The translations under genes were made by a program, and so were the position numbers. The notes under the pieces were generated by a model. It made no database searches, was not told the DNA's origin, and was given only the letters and a program-made list of their open reading frames with translations. From assembly GCA_028554795.2 (NCBI GenBank), contig CM068830.1, positions 49,238,355 to 49,302,354 of the forward strand: 64,000 bases of DNA. Direction: 5' to 3'. The DNA is from Sinohyriopsis cumingii. Its lineage: Eukaryota > Mollusca > Bivalvia > Unionida > Unionidae. Positions 50,190 through 58,450 of the stretch are shown here, piece by piece (position 1 is the stretch's first letter; the number at the start of each line of letters is the position of its first letter).

Positions 50190-50660
50190 TTAGTCTCTCT
50201 GTTTTTTGAATTTCTTCACCGTCACACTCTTTTCCTCTTCTTCCTCCTCACTTTCTTCCCTTCTTCTTTTCTTCTCCTGTTTCTTTTTCTTCACCTGTCT
50301 GCTTTCTTCCTCTGAAAAATCCCTCTCTTCTTCCGAAGAATCCCTCTCTTCTTCTGAAGAATTTCTCTTTTCTTCTGACTCCTCTTCTTTCTTTTTTGGG
50401 CAATCTGGAGACCAATGTCCTTTTTCTTTACAATAATAACAGGTATCTTGACTTTTGTCTTTTTTAGCCCCTGTTTTTGTTCTTTTTTGACGGTCTGGAC
50501 ACTCTGAAGACCAATGCCCTTTCTTCTGACAGATATAGCAAGTATCTTGACTTTTATCTCGAAAGGAAGGAGAGTAGTCCGTCGGCTGGTCTGAAGAGAA
50601 TTTTCTAATGACCCCTCGCAAAGCTCTGACGAAACGTTCGATTTGGTTAGTCTCTTCCAT
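50190..50660 (-). CDS. Two-CCHC zinc-knuckle protein with charged tail
   Basis: 156 codons from the ATG at 50,660. The upstream in-frame ATG at 50,708 lies only about 7 bp from the TATA box and is unlikely to be in the mRNA. Two CX2CX4HX4C knuckles (CYICQKKGHWSSEC and CYYCKEKGHWSPDC) are the retroviral nucleocapsid/CNBP type that binds single-stranded nucleic acid. The tail has three near-identical SSEEERD-type repeats (CK2-like Ser-Glu sites), then a Lys/Arg-rich stretch alternating with a Glu run. It is divergent from the polymerase gene with 134 bp between the starts, suggesting co-expression early. Role in genome replication or packaging is an inference. Confidence 0.85.
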   Translation of the reverse strand: MEETNQIERFVRALRGVIRKFSSDQPTDYSPSFRDKSQDTCYICQKKGHWSSECPDRQKRTKTGAKKDKSQDTCYYCKEKGHWSPDCPKKKEEESEEKRNSSEEERDSSEEERDFSEEESRQVKKKKQEKKRRREESEEEEEEKSVTVKKFKKQRD

Positions 50661-50714
50661 CGTTCTGCTCGGCTTGAGAGTGAAATGAATAGTGAAAGGA
50701 CAAGACACACACCC

Positions 50715-50747
50715 TTTTATATACGCTGGTCTGCCATGACTATAAAT
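50715..50747. promoter_or_regulatory. Back-to-back TATA boxes for the CCHC and polymerase genes
   Basis: Minus-strand TATATAAAA at 50,723-50,715 is about 61-63 bp before the CCHC start. Plus-strand TATAAAT at 50,741-50,747 is 54 bp before the polymerase start. Confidence 0.78.
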
Positions 50748-50794
50748 TAGTCTATGGTGTTTACACTTGAGTCATTTGACGTTTTTCACTCAAG

Positions 50795-53700
50795 ATGAAA
50801 CGATCCTATTCATTCGAGAAGAAAGAAGAAGAAGAAGAAAGTAAGAGGCAGAAACGTGATCTATCGCCTCGTACCAGAGCTGAAAACTTGGCACAAATTC
50901 ATGCCAGTGATTTTGAAGAGGACATGAGTGAACCAGAAACCGAACCCTCTAAACCAAGTTCGTCACCCTTAGTCAACCCTGAAAAATACTATTCCATTCG
51001 AGAGACGGAAAAGCGCTCCTCTAGAAAATTTAGAACCACGGCTTACACCTACACAGTGAATTTTAAAGATTTCAAGGCTGACGTACGATTGGAGAAAGCA
51101 GAAGGGTTTATCACCGAGATGTGGGATTCTTTACTCACCTCACTCAAGCGACAATGTCAACCCAAAGAAGACGATCGCTTGACACTATCCATAGATCACG
51201 ACAGCTTGAAATCCCCTGTTTGGATCGAGTTTAGCAGACCCGCAGAACTAACCCCTTCCAAAGTCATGGACAAGATTCAACACGTACAACAATCTAATGA
51301 TCAGTTTGACATCACCGATGGTAAAGCCACACTGAAAATGGCCCACGTCTATCCTCCTCAAGGGACTGGACGCAAAAGGATGTTATTGGTGGACGATCTT
51401 CGCAACACCAAAAAGAGTCTCGTCCGAATTAACAACCCTCATGACCAGATGTGTTTAGCCCGTGCCATTGTGGTGGGACGAACCTATGCCAACAAGAACG
51501 ACACGGTAGAATGGAAAAGAACCTGGAACACTATTCAACGTTCCTATCGAGCCAAACAACGAAACGAAGCAGAACTCCTGTTGCAACAAGCTGGCCTGTC
51601 CAAAGACACACCCTGTGGCATTCCTGAGATGCAAAAATTGCAAGATGTCCTAGCTCCACGATACACCTTGAAAGTGCACCCTCAAGAAATGCGCGGACCT
51701 CTGTTGTTTCGAGGCCAAGATTTTAAGGACGGAAAATACATTCATGTTTATTATCACGATGACCATTTCGATACCATTACCACCATCACCGGATTCCTGG
51801 GATACGGCTATTATTGTGAGAAATGTGATTATGGTTATAACAATCGAGAGCAACACAAGCATTGTGGATTGAAATGCTCAGGATGTTTGGCCTCTCCACC
51901 CTGTCTGAGCGAAGAACCAGTGCCTTGTTCAACTTGTCTGCGCACGTTTGTCAGCCCTACCTGCTACCAACAACATTTGAAAACACAAGGTTCACAGAAG
52001 AAATGTGCTTGTCAACTCCTGAGATTGTGCCCTACCTGTGGACAAGGTATATGTACCAATACTGCCAAGGCACACGTATGTCGAGGAAAGAAAAAATGTC
52101 ACATTTGTCACCACATCGTGGACTTGGAACATCAATGTTACGTGCAAAAATACCAACCCCCACCAGAGAAAGAGGACAGTTACAAGAAGAAAGGCAATTT
52201 CATCTTTTTCGATTTCGAATGCATGCAAGAGACCGGCATTCACATTCCTAATTTCTGCGTGGCTCATCGAGCGTGCGAGAAGTGCATTCAAGAACCTATC
52301 TTCAGTCATTGCCCTCACTGCAGCAAGATTCCTGGAGGACGTGAAAAAATCTTTCGGGGACCGAACACGCTAGCCGATTTCGCTCGATGGGTCTTAGACC
52401 CCATCGACAAGACGTGGAGCCAAGAGGACATCGAACGTTACGGAGATTGTCATCGTCATGCCACGGTGATGGCTCACAATTTCTCCGGATACGATGGACA
52501 GTTTCTTTTGAGGTACTATACGGAACATGGCACCGAGCGTCCTAAAGTGACTTTGAACGGAGCCAAAATCATTTTCATGCAAGTGGGACAAGTACAGTTT
52601 AAAGATTCGATGAGCTATTTGGCCATGCCTTTGAGTCGAATGCCTAAAACGTTTGGAATGACAGAAATGGCTAAAGGTTATTTTCCTCACTTTTTCAATA
52701 CGGAAGCCAATCAACACGCCGTTCTACCCCATTTGCCTGAGGCTCACTATTACGACCCCGACAACATGCGTACAGAACAACGAGAAGCTTTCTACGCTTG
52801 GTACCAGGCTCACGCCTCCGACCCTTTCGACTTTCAGGAAGAAATGCTAAAGTATTGTCGTTCTGACGTGGACATTTTACGGCGTTGCTGTGGAACATTT
52901 CGAGAACTGTTCATGGAACACGGAGGGGTCGATCCTTTGAAAGAAGCTTGCACCATTGCCAAAGCGTGTTCCTTAGTGTATCGACAACGATTCATGCCTG
53001 AAAACACCGTGGCTGTCATCAGTCCTCAAACGACCCACTATGTCAAACGTCAATACTCGGTCAAAGCCCTACGTTGGTTACATTACTTGTGCGACAAGGA
53101 AGAGAAATGGATTCAGCATGCCCGCAACGGAGGAGGCGAAAAGACCATCGGAACGTATTCGGTCGATGGCTGGGACTTAGAAAACCCCAAGATCGTGTAC
53201 GGGTTTAACGGTTGCTTATTTCACGGATGTCCCGTCTGTTACCCTGACCGTAGCACTAAAAATCAGTTTTTACAACGAACCATGGAAGACTTGTACCAGG
53301 ACACATGTCAGCGGCGTCTAAAGTTGGAACAGGAAGGATACCAAGTGGTGGAAATGTGGAAACACGAGTACGATCACCGTATGAAAACCGATCCCGAGTT
53401 TAAACGCCTCGTGGAAAGTTACCAGTTCATGGACCCGTTGAACCCGAGGGATAGTTTGTACGGAGGAAAGACCAATGCCACCTGTTTGCTGTACCAAGCC
53501 GACGAAGAGAAAGGAGAAGAAATCAAATACTTGGACGTGTGTTCGCTGTATCCCTACGTGTGCAAATATTGTCGCTTTCCTGTAGGGCACCCGCAATTGC
53601 TGACGGAACACATCGACCTGAAAAATATTCGACAATACGAAGGTTTGATCAAGTATAAAGTTTTGCCTCCCACGAACCTATACCATCCCGTGTTACCTCA

Positions 53701-54850
53701 CCATTGTCAAGGCAAACTGATGTTTCCCTTGTGCCGTACTTGTGCCGAAACGTGCAACCAAGACCAGCCTTGCCATCACACCCAGGAAGAACGTGCCTTG
53801 ACGGGAACCTGGGTCAGCGTAGAATTGTTCAAAGCTCTGGACATGGGATATCAACAGTTAGAAGTGTACGAAATTTGCCACTTTCCCAAGACACAACAAT
53901 ACCACAAGGGTGATCCCAGTCAGAAAGGCATTTTCGCTGACTACGTGGATGCCTTTTTGAAACTGAAGCAAGAAGCCAGCGGCTATCCGTCCTGGTGTCA
54001 CACTCCCGAAGACCAAATACAATTCAAAGAGAAATACTATGAACAAGAAGGAATCTCTTTAGACCACATCGAGAAAAACGAAGGCAGGCGATCGTTTGCC
54101 AAAGTGATGTTAAATTGCTTGTGGGGTAAAATGGCACAACGACCGTGTTTACCCAAGACGGAATATTTGACAGAACCTTCCCGCTACTTCCAGATGATTC
54201 ACGACAAAACCAAATACATGAAACACGTGGACGTCGTTCGAGAGGATTTGATCTTGGTCAATTACGAAGAAGATCTGGACTTTGTACAAGACGACCCTTT
54301 TGGAAATGTCATCATTGCGGCTTACGTGACAGCTCATGCTCGCTTAAAATTGTACGAAGCTTTAGAACTGTTAGAAGAACGCGTCCTGTACTTTGACACG
54401 GACAGTTGCATTTACATCCATCACCCGAGTCAACAGCACCCTGACATCGAAGGAGACCGTTTAGGAGCCTGGACAGACGAGCATCCCGACGACAAGATTC
54501 TAAGTTTCGTCAGTGGCGGTCCCAAAAATTACGGCTACGAATACCGTGACAAACAAGGAGAAGTGCACACGACGTGCAAAGTGAAAGGACTGACTCTGAA
54601 TTATCGTACCAGTCGAGTGGTCAACTTTGGGGTATTGAAAGAAGCCTTGCAATCGGGAGAGGATGGAAACTTTAAAGTGACCACTCACCAACCGAACAAG
54701 ATTGTACGTTTACCCACTCACCACATCGTCAGTCGGCCCTTGGAAAAAGTCTATCAAATCGTGTACCAGAAGCGAGTGCGACTTCCCAATCATTTCACCT
54801 TACCGGATGGACACGTCGGTATCGGTCTGTATATAAAAAAGGAACCCTAA
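50795..54850 (+). CDS. polB: Protein-primed family B DNA polymerase (Polinton/adintovirus type)
   Basis: 1351 codons, uninterrupted. It replicates the linear element with a protein primer. After a Lys/Glu-rich N-terminus, residues ~205-325 contain INNPHDQMCLARAIVVG and a downstream HDDHFDTI, a pattern like the Cys and His boxes of OTU-type cysteine proteases. A Cys/His-rich zinc region spans about 338-448. Exonuclease motifs are Exo I FFDFE (~470), Exo II HNFSGYDGQF (~560) and Exo III YCRSDVDIL (~686); an extra CX2C pair lies at about 494-509. Polymerase motifs are A DVCSLYP (~912), B KVMLNCLWGK (~1104) and C YFDTDS (~1199). The length fits metazoan Polinton polymerases. The ATG follows TATAAAT by 54 bp. 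Codon use matches the other element genes. Confidence 0.97.
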   Translation: MKRSYSFEKKEEEEESKRQKRDLSPRTRAENLAQIHASDFEEDMSEPETEPSKPSSSPLVNPEKYYSIRETEKRSSRKFRTTAYTYTVNFKDFKADVRLEKAEGFITEMWDSLLTSLKRQCQPKEDDRLTLSIDHDSLKSPVWIEFSRPAELTPSKVMDKIQHVQQSNDQFDITDGKATLKMAHVYPPQGTGRKRMLLVDDLRNTKKSLVRINNPHDQMCLARAIVVGRTYANKNDTVEWKRTWNTIQRSYRAKQRNEAELLLQQAGLSKDTPCGIPEMQKLQDVLAPRYTLKVHPQEMRGPLLFRGQDFKDGKYIHVYYHDDHFDTITTITGFLGYGYYCEKCDYGYNNREQHKHCGLKCSGCLASPPCLSEEPVPCSTCLRTFVSPTCYQQHLKTQGSQKKCACQLLRLCPTCGQGICTNTAKAHVCRGKKKCHICHHIVDLEHQCYVQKYQPPPEKEDSYKKKGNFIFFDFECMQETGIHIPNFCVAHRACEKCIQEPIFSHCPHCSKIPGGREKIFRGPNTLADFARWVLDPIDKTWSQEDIERYGDCHRHATVMAHNFSGYDGQFLLRYYTEHGTERPKVTLNGAKIIFMQVGQVQFKDSMSYLAMPLSRMPKTFGMTEMAKGYFPHFFNTEANQHAVLPHLPEAHYYDPDNMRTEQREAFYAWYQAHASDPFDFQEEMLKYCRSDVDILRRCCGTFRELFMEHGGVDPLKEACTIAKACSLVYRQRFMPENTVAVISPQTTHYVKRQYSVKALRWLHYLCDKEEKWIQHARNGGGEKTIGTYSVDGWDLENPKIVYGFNGCLFHGCPVCYPDRSTKNQFLQRTMEDLYQDTCQRRLKLEQEGYQVVEMWKHEYDHRMKTDPEFKRLVESYQFMDPLNPRDSLYGGKTNATCLLYQADEEKGEEIKYLDVCSLYPYVCKYCRFPVGHPQLLTEHIDLKNIRQYEGLIKYKVLPPTNLYHPVLPHHCQGKLMFPLCRTCAETCNQDQPCHHTQEERALTGTWVSVELFKALDMGYQQLEVYEICHFPKTQQYHKGDPSQKGIFADYVDAFLKLKQEASGYPSWCHTPEDQIQFKEKYYEQEGISLDHIEKNEGRRSFAKVMLNCLWGKMAQRPCLPKTEYLTEPSRYFQMIHDKTKYMKHVDVVREDLILVNYEEDLDFVQDDPFGNVIIAAYVTAHARLKLYEALELLEERVLYFDTDSCIYIHHPSQQHPDIEGDRLGAWTDEHPDDKILSFVSGGPKNYGYEYRDKQGEVHTTCKVKGLTLNYRTSRVVNFGVLKEALQSGEDGNFKVTTHQPNKIVRLPTHHIVSRPLEKVYQIVYQKRVRLPNHFTLPDGHVGIGLYIKKEP
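54832..54840 (+). promoter_or_regulatory. TATA box overlapping the polymerase 3' end
   Basis: TATAAAAAA just before the polymerase stop and 64 bp before the next ATG at 54,896, so the downstream gene appears to have its own promoter inside the polymerase gene. Confidence 0.65.
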
Positions 54851-54895
54851 GCAAGATCGATAGTTCATTGTGACTACCAAGACCGAGCGAACAAG

Positions 54896-55423
54896 ATGAA
54901 TACTTTCACAGAAACACAAAACAAGTTGTTTAGAAAGGCACAATTCAAGTGTGAGGCTTCTGAAGTGGAATGCGATTGTGAGCCTTGCGATGGGTACGAT
55001 GCTGTACGTTGTGACCTGAGCGATGCCGTAAAGCATCATGGGAACTTTGTTCTTACGACCCCTATCATGGAAAGTGATGCTGTGCGTGTCAAACCTGAGG
55101 GATGCGAAAGTGATGCCGCTCGTCCTCTTGGACACTTTACTGGGTTTAAAGGGGAATGTTCACCTTCACGTCTACCCCCCTACGGATGTCATCCAGCCCT
55201 GAGCAAATTCCTGCCCATGTCACTCAACCCTCATCGAAACGAACCTGTGAAAGACGAATATTCGTTTCCTGTGCGTTTGTCGGAATACTGTGACTTTGAA
55301 AATCGTCTTCAATCGTTCAAAGGAAAATGGCCTAAGTATCTGGGAGGACCGACCCCAAACGATTCCAAAAACAGTGTATATACTTATGGATACTTTACAA
55401 GAGAACATTTTGGGCTTGCCTGA
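54896..55423 (+). CDS. Cys-containing protein ending in a partial BIR-like segment
   Basis: 175 codons. The N-terminal half is Cys/Asp-rich with short repeated DAVR/SDA words and no recognised fold. Residues ~132-150 read CDFENRLQSFKGKWPKY, close to the start of a BIR domain (the RL.SF..WP signature of inhibitor-of-apoptosis proteins), but the CX2C and HX6C zinc ligands of a full BIR do not follow before the stop. It may be a truncated or frameshifted IAP relative, or a non-BIR protein with a chance match. BIR proteins bind caspases or adaptors; if genuine, an anti-apoptotic role would be expected, but that is inference. The 3' end overlaps the next gene by 38 bp in another frame. Confidence 0.6.
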   Translation: MNTFTETQNKLFRKAQFKCEASEVECDCEPCDGYDAVRCDLSDAVKHHGNFVLTTPIMESDAVRVKPEGCESDAARPLGHFTGFKGECSPSRLPPYGCHPALSKFLPMSLNPHRNEPVKDEYSFPVRLSEYCDFENRLQSFKGKWPKYLGGPTPNDSKNSVYTYGYFTREHFGLA

Positions 55424-55877
55424 GGAGTTGAGAGAAAGGATTTACCGAGAGCTGGTGAAAATACAAGTCAAACGTAAAGAACAATTGCATCCGTTACGTC
55501 ACCAGATCTTTAACCACTGGTACCTGAATGGTATAAGAAAACTGATTCGTCAGAAATTGTTTCAGTGGTCAGACATTGTTCAAAACTTTGAGGTCGCCAA
55601 TGATGTACATGTTCATAATTTTGGTTACTTCGACATTCACTTACTGCAATGTACTGAGGAAGACGAGTTAAAGGATTACCAACATTTGTTACGTGGAATC
55701 TGCTTAGCGGAAGACGAAACTTCTAAACGAACTCTGACGTTTCGGTTACAGTATGTAACATTTAAATTCCCTACTGGAGAACGAAGATCTCTGGCTAGAA
55801 AGTACGTGTATTGCATCCGAAAAAAAGAGAATATAAAAACAGGCTGCCATGCCACGACTTATGTCACATGTCATTGA
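55386..55877 (+). CDS. F-box-like small protein
   Basis: 163 codons from ATG 55,386. An in-frame ATG at 55,290 exists but would overlap the previous gene deeply. Residues ~10-25 read LGLPEELRERIYRELV, matching the start of an F-box (LP.EL...I...L), the helix that binds Skp1 in SCF ubiquitin ligases. The rest is a mixed alpha/beta sequence without a recognised substrate-binding domain. A TATATA lies immediately before the ATG, too close to serve it, so the promoter is unclear. Only one helix of the F-box is convincing, so the function is tentative. Confidence 0.55.
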   Translation: MDTLQENILGLPEELRERIYRELVKIQVKRKEQLHPLRHQIFNHWYLNGIRKLIRQKLFQWSDIVQNFEVANDVHVHNFGYFDIHLLQCTEEDELKDYQHLLRGICLAEDETSKRTLTFRLQYVTFKFPTGERRSLARKYVYCIRKKENIKTGCHATTYVTCH

Positions 55878-56073
55878 ACAGATTCCGTGGAAGGAACTCA
55901 ATGACCATATTCAAACCGTGGATCATTACCATCGATTATTACAAGAACTGTATCCATTCAATTTGGGACGACAAGTGGTGTGTGTCTTAGTGACTTGTTT
56001 TCTGGGATTTCGTTTACCAGCCGATTCTTTGTGGACTCTTTACGATCAGTACTTACCACCTCAATGGCCTTAA
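55849..56073 (+). CDS. Small unknown protein
   Basis: 74 codons from 55,849. The second ATG at 55,861 is a better distance (about 29 bp) from TATAAAAA at 55,832. Contents: an amphipathic N-terminal helix (EQIPWKELNDHIQ), then a hydrophobic VVCVLVTCFLGF segment and an LPADSLWTLYDQY end. No family recognised. Its start overlaps the F-box-like gene and its stop overlaps the next ATG. Confidence 0.45.
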   Translation: MPRLMSHVIEQIPWKELNDHIQTVDHYHRLLQELYPFNLGRQVVCVLVTCFLGFRLPADSLWTLYDQYLPPQWP

Positions 56074-56387
56074 ACGGTCACGAAAAACTCCTTTTGCTCA
56101 AAGCCTTGCGGTTTCATCTGGATACTTCTCGACCTCTACGGGAAAAAAAGATTCGTCAACTTTTAGCTACCCAAGACGTGTATGACGATGTGTGTGTAGC
56201 TTGTGACTTACATCCCCATTGGACAGATGTCCGTGCCTGGAAAGAATGGGATTTTGAGGCTTGGACCCAAGAAGTGGCCCAGTATGCACGAGAGTTGTTC
56301 AAGGAAAAAAGTTACTTTTCAACCCGTGTTAGTGACGGTGCCAGAAGAACCCGTCATCCAGGACGGGACTGTCGTGGACAGGCCTGA
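56064..56387 (+). CDS. Small unknown helical protein
   Basis: 107 codons; the ATG lies within the last codons of the preceding gene (an overlap of 10 bp including its stop). Predicted to be largely helical (EKLLLLKALRFHL, KKIRQLL, WTQEVAQYARELF) with Trp-rich WKEWDFEAW. The size and helix pattern are loosely like small death-fold or Bcl-2-like proteins, but no diagnostic motif is visible and I do not assign it. The C-terminus overlaps the next gene in another frame. Confidence 0.45.
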   Translation: MALNGHEKLLLLKALRFHLDTSRPLREKKIRQLLATQDVYDDVCVACDLHPHWTDVRAWKEWDFEAWTQEVAQYARELFKEKSYFSTRVSDGARRTRHPGRDCRGQA

Positions 56388-56571
56388 AAGACCCTTTCGG
56401 GAGGACACTTATGTGACCTTACCCCCTACTATAGAACTGGTTAGAACATTACCCAAAACATGTTGTACAGACACTTGTTTTTATTCCACGTTAATGGTTA
56501 TCATGTGCCTTTTATCCTTGTACTTAAGCCTTTGGCTTTTATGGATTTTTGTCTTTCGTATTCATGTTTGA
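56284..56571 (+). CDS. Small single-pass membrane protein
   Basis: 95 codons from ATG 56,284 in a frame different from the overlapping gene. A Pro-rich middle (PEEPVIQD, RPERPFRED, LPPTIEL) is followed by CCTDTC and one strongly hydrophobic C-terminal helix (STLMVIMCLLSLYLSLWLLW) ending in a short basic tail. This is the layout of a tail-anchored or type II viral membrane protein. An AATAAA follows at 56,582. Function unknown. Confidence 0.55.
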   Translation: MHESCSRKKVTFQPVLVTVPEEPVIQDGTVVDRPERPFREDTYVTLPPTIELVRTLPKTCCTDTCFYSTLMVIMCLLSLYLSLWLLWIFVFRIHV

Positions 56572-56581
56572 AAAAAACATT

Positions 56582-56613
56582 CAATAAACGTGTTCTGAAA
56601 AAAGTATATAAAA
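56582..56613 (+). promoter_or_regulatory. Poly(A) signal followed by TATA box
   Basis: AATAAA within 56,582-56,588 ends the accessory gene group. TATAAAA at 56,607-56,613 lies 52 bp before the packaging ATPase ATG. Confidence 0.7.
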
Positions 56614-56658
56614 ACTTGTCTTGTTTGTTTTCGTGTCACAAGTGACATTTCTCATACT

Positions 56659-57549
56659 ATGGCTAACTCTGCTGTCTCTGCTCCCTCTCCCTCTACTGTC
56701 AAAGTCATCGACGAACACTTAGATCGTGCCAGTTGGGAGGCTTTGTATCTTCGCCATCCCTTTAACATGCTCATTGCTGGACCTAGCGGTTCAGGCAAAA
56801 CCGAATTCGTCAAACGTTTGATCGAACATAAACATCATTTGATCGATTGACCACCTCAACGGATCGTGTGGTGTTACAAAGAGTGGCAATCGGCGTACAG
56901 CCTCTTGCGAGAAAGTCAAGGCGATTCCATCGTGTTTGTGGAAGGAATTCCTAAAGAAGACGACGGCATCGTCTCTGACTCCCGTCAAACCCATTTGGTC
57001 ATTTTCGACGACATGTTAGGAGAAGACGAAGAAGAAATTAAATTGTGGTTCACGCGCAAAGGGCATCACCGTAATGCCAGTGTCGTTTACATCACCCAAA
57101 ATTTGTTTCAACAAAGTAAAGCCCATCGCACCATCAGTCTCAATGCGCATTACGTGGTCTTGTTTAAAAGCCCTCGAGATAAATCGCAAGTGCAAGTCTT
57201 AGCCAAACAGTTAGGAACGCCTTGGCTGACTCAGGCGTACGACGATGCCACTCAAACTCCACACGCCTATTTACTCGTCGATTTGAAACCTACGACCCCC
57301 GAGGATTTACCCACTTGTTTCACCACTGGTGCCAAGACGGAGGGCCTGTCCTGTACACGTCTCCGTCCTCGACTTAATTTCACTCCCCATAAAAAAATCT
57401 GTAAAAACCTCAGACCCTTTTTCCTCTGTCTCACACAACGTCAACATGACGTCCCTTCAGTCGCATCTTCCCGTCAAATTGATTCGTGCCTTGTATGGCA
57501 TCAGTCGAGAAAAAAATCCACAAACACGAGCTCGTGTCTTAGAAGCTAG
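56659..57549 (+). pseudogene. A32/FtsK-type genome-packaging ATPase, broken
   Basis: Powers translocation of DNA into capsids. Walker A GPSGSGKT is at residues ~41-48, an in-frame TGA at codon 64 (56,848-56,850), then in the same frame VWCYKEWQ, Walker B LVIFDDM (~113), an arginine-containing KGHHRNASVVYITQNLF segment (sensor motif region) and LLVDLKPTTPEDL. Recognisable family sequence ends near 57,300; the continuing frame to 57,549 has an atypical tail that runs into the next gene, while an alternative frame ends at 57,377, so a second break near a C run is possible. The stop separates Walker A from Walker B, so no active enzyme is expected unless the stop is a sequence error. TATA at 56,607 supports the start. 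Confidence 0.88.
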
Positions 57550-57766
57550 TCTCAAAGAAGTCTTACGATGGTTCACGGTGACGGCACGTCAAATACTCCA
57601 AGGAATTATTCAGATTCCTCATCAAACCAAACGCTTTTTCGATCGAAACAAAGTCGCTTTGGTCCAACTGGCCGATCCCCACATCGACACTCAAACCAAA
57701 AAACAAATCATTTTGAAACGTGGAGGGAGCGGTACTCTAGGAGGGGTCATCATTCGCTCTCTCTAA
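57446..57766 (+). CDS. Small basic protein, paralogue of the gene at 58,451
   Basis: 106 codons. It aligns along most of its length with the protein at 58,451: L(I/L)..L, RARVLEASLKEV against RKKLIQSASKEV, ILQGIIQIPHQTK against VLKGTIPLSKHQK, then KKQIILKRGG against KKKMLVQRGG. This copy ends soon after the RGG, lacking the long Gly/Leu-rich tail. The family recurs in Polinton/adintovirus-like loci; its function is not established to my knowledge. cataaaaaaa near 57,389 lies about 57 bp before the ATG. It overlaps the unreliable tail of the ATPase frame. Confidence 0.75.
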   Translation: MTSLQSHLPVKLIRALYGISREKNPQTRARVLEASLKEVLRWFTVTARQILQGIIQIPHQTKRFFDRNKVALVQLADPHIDTQTKKQIILKRGGSGTLGGVIIRSL

Positions 57767-57768
57767 AG

Positions 57769-58392
57769 ATGGGATCCTAATGCCCCCAAAGTTATAGCCA
57801 AGAAAAAAGTCCAACGAAACCCAAGAAGAAAAGGACCAGGTCCCCAAGGAGAACTTCTCCAGTGGCGGGACCCTCCTCTGATCAGACACCACCACCCCGG
57901 AAAAAGAAAAGAAGCCCCCAGAAAAAGAAACAGAGAAAAAGTCCGCAGAAAAAGAAAAGTCCACAGAAGAAAACTAGTCGCAAGAGAGGCACTTCGGCCA
58001 GGACGCAACCTTACACTCGCAAACCACTACCTGCCACAGCAGTGACTGCGTCTCCGGCAGCCTCACGTTCATCCACTTCTCCGTTAATGACACCAAGAAC
58101 TGAAGAGTACTTGGAGACGATGATCACACCAAGAACTTCTCCGTTGATGACCCCCAAAAGAACTTCCCCAGTGGCAGGACCCTCCAATTTAGTGGCAGTG
58201 GCTGCTGCTCACAAAGTACCTTCTCCCAAAATCAAAGTTCAAGAAAGATCGGGCATGTTACAAAGTTTACTGGATTTGTCCAAGCAAGAACTGGCTCGAT
58301 TTAGTCCGTTACGTACCCCTGCACGACGTGTCATGCCTGTCCTGAAGTTGATACGACGTAAAGACAATCAGTGGCGACGCGTTCCAGTATAA
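57769..58392 (+). pseudogene. Lys-rich core-like protein, stop at codon 4
   Basis: The ATG at 57,769 is followed by an in-frame TAA at 57,778. The same frame is then open for about 200 codons to 58,392, with no other ATG until far downstream. The open part is extremely Lys/Arg/Ser/Pro-rich (repeated SPQKKK units), carries two TSPVAGPS copies and TSPLMT repeats (proline-directed kinase-like sites), and ends in a helical SGMLQSLLDLSKQELARF and basic tail. Composition suits a DNA-condensing virion core protein like adenovirus core proteins, but similarity is compositional. Either the start is non-ATG, or the early stop is inactivating. Confidence 0.7.
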
Positions 58393-58396
58393 AAAA
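58388..58396 (+). promoter_or_regulatory. TATA box overlapping the preceding stop codon
   Basis: TATAAAAAA at 58,388, where the TAA stop of the previous gene is part of the box; 63 bp before the next ATG. Confidence 0.65.
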
Positions 58397-58450
58397 GGTG
58401 TGTGACCAAGTAGGGTATCAGTGTTTTTTGGTGCTCCTGAAGACTCAAAG

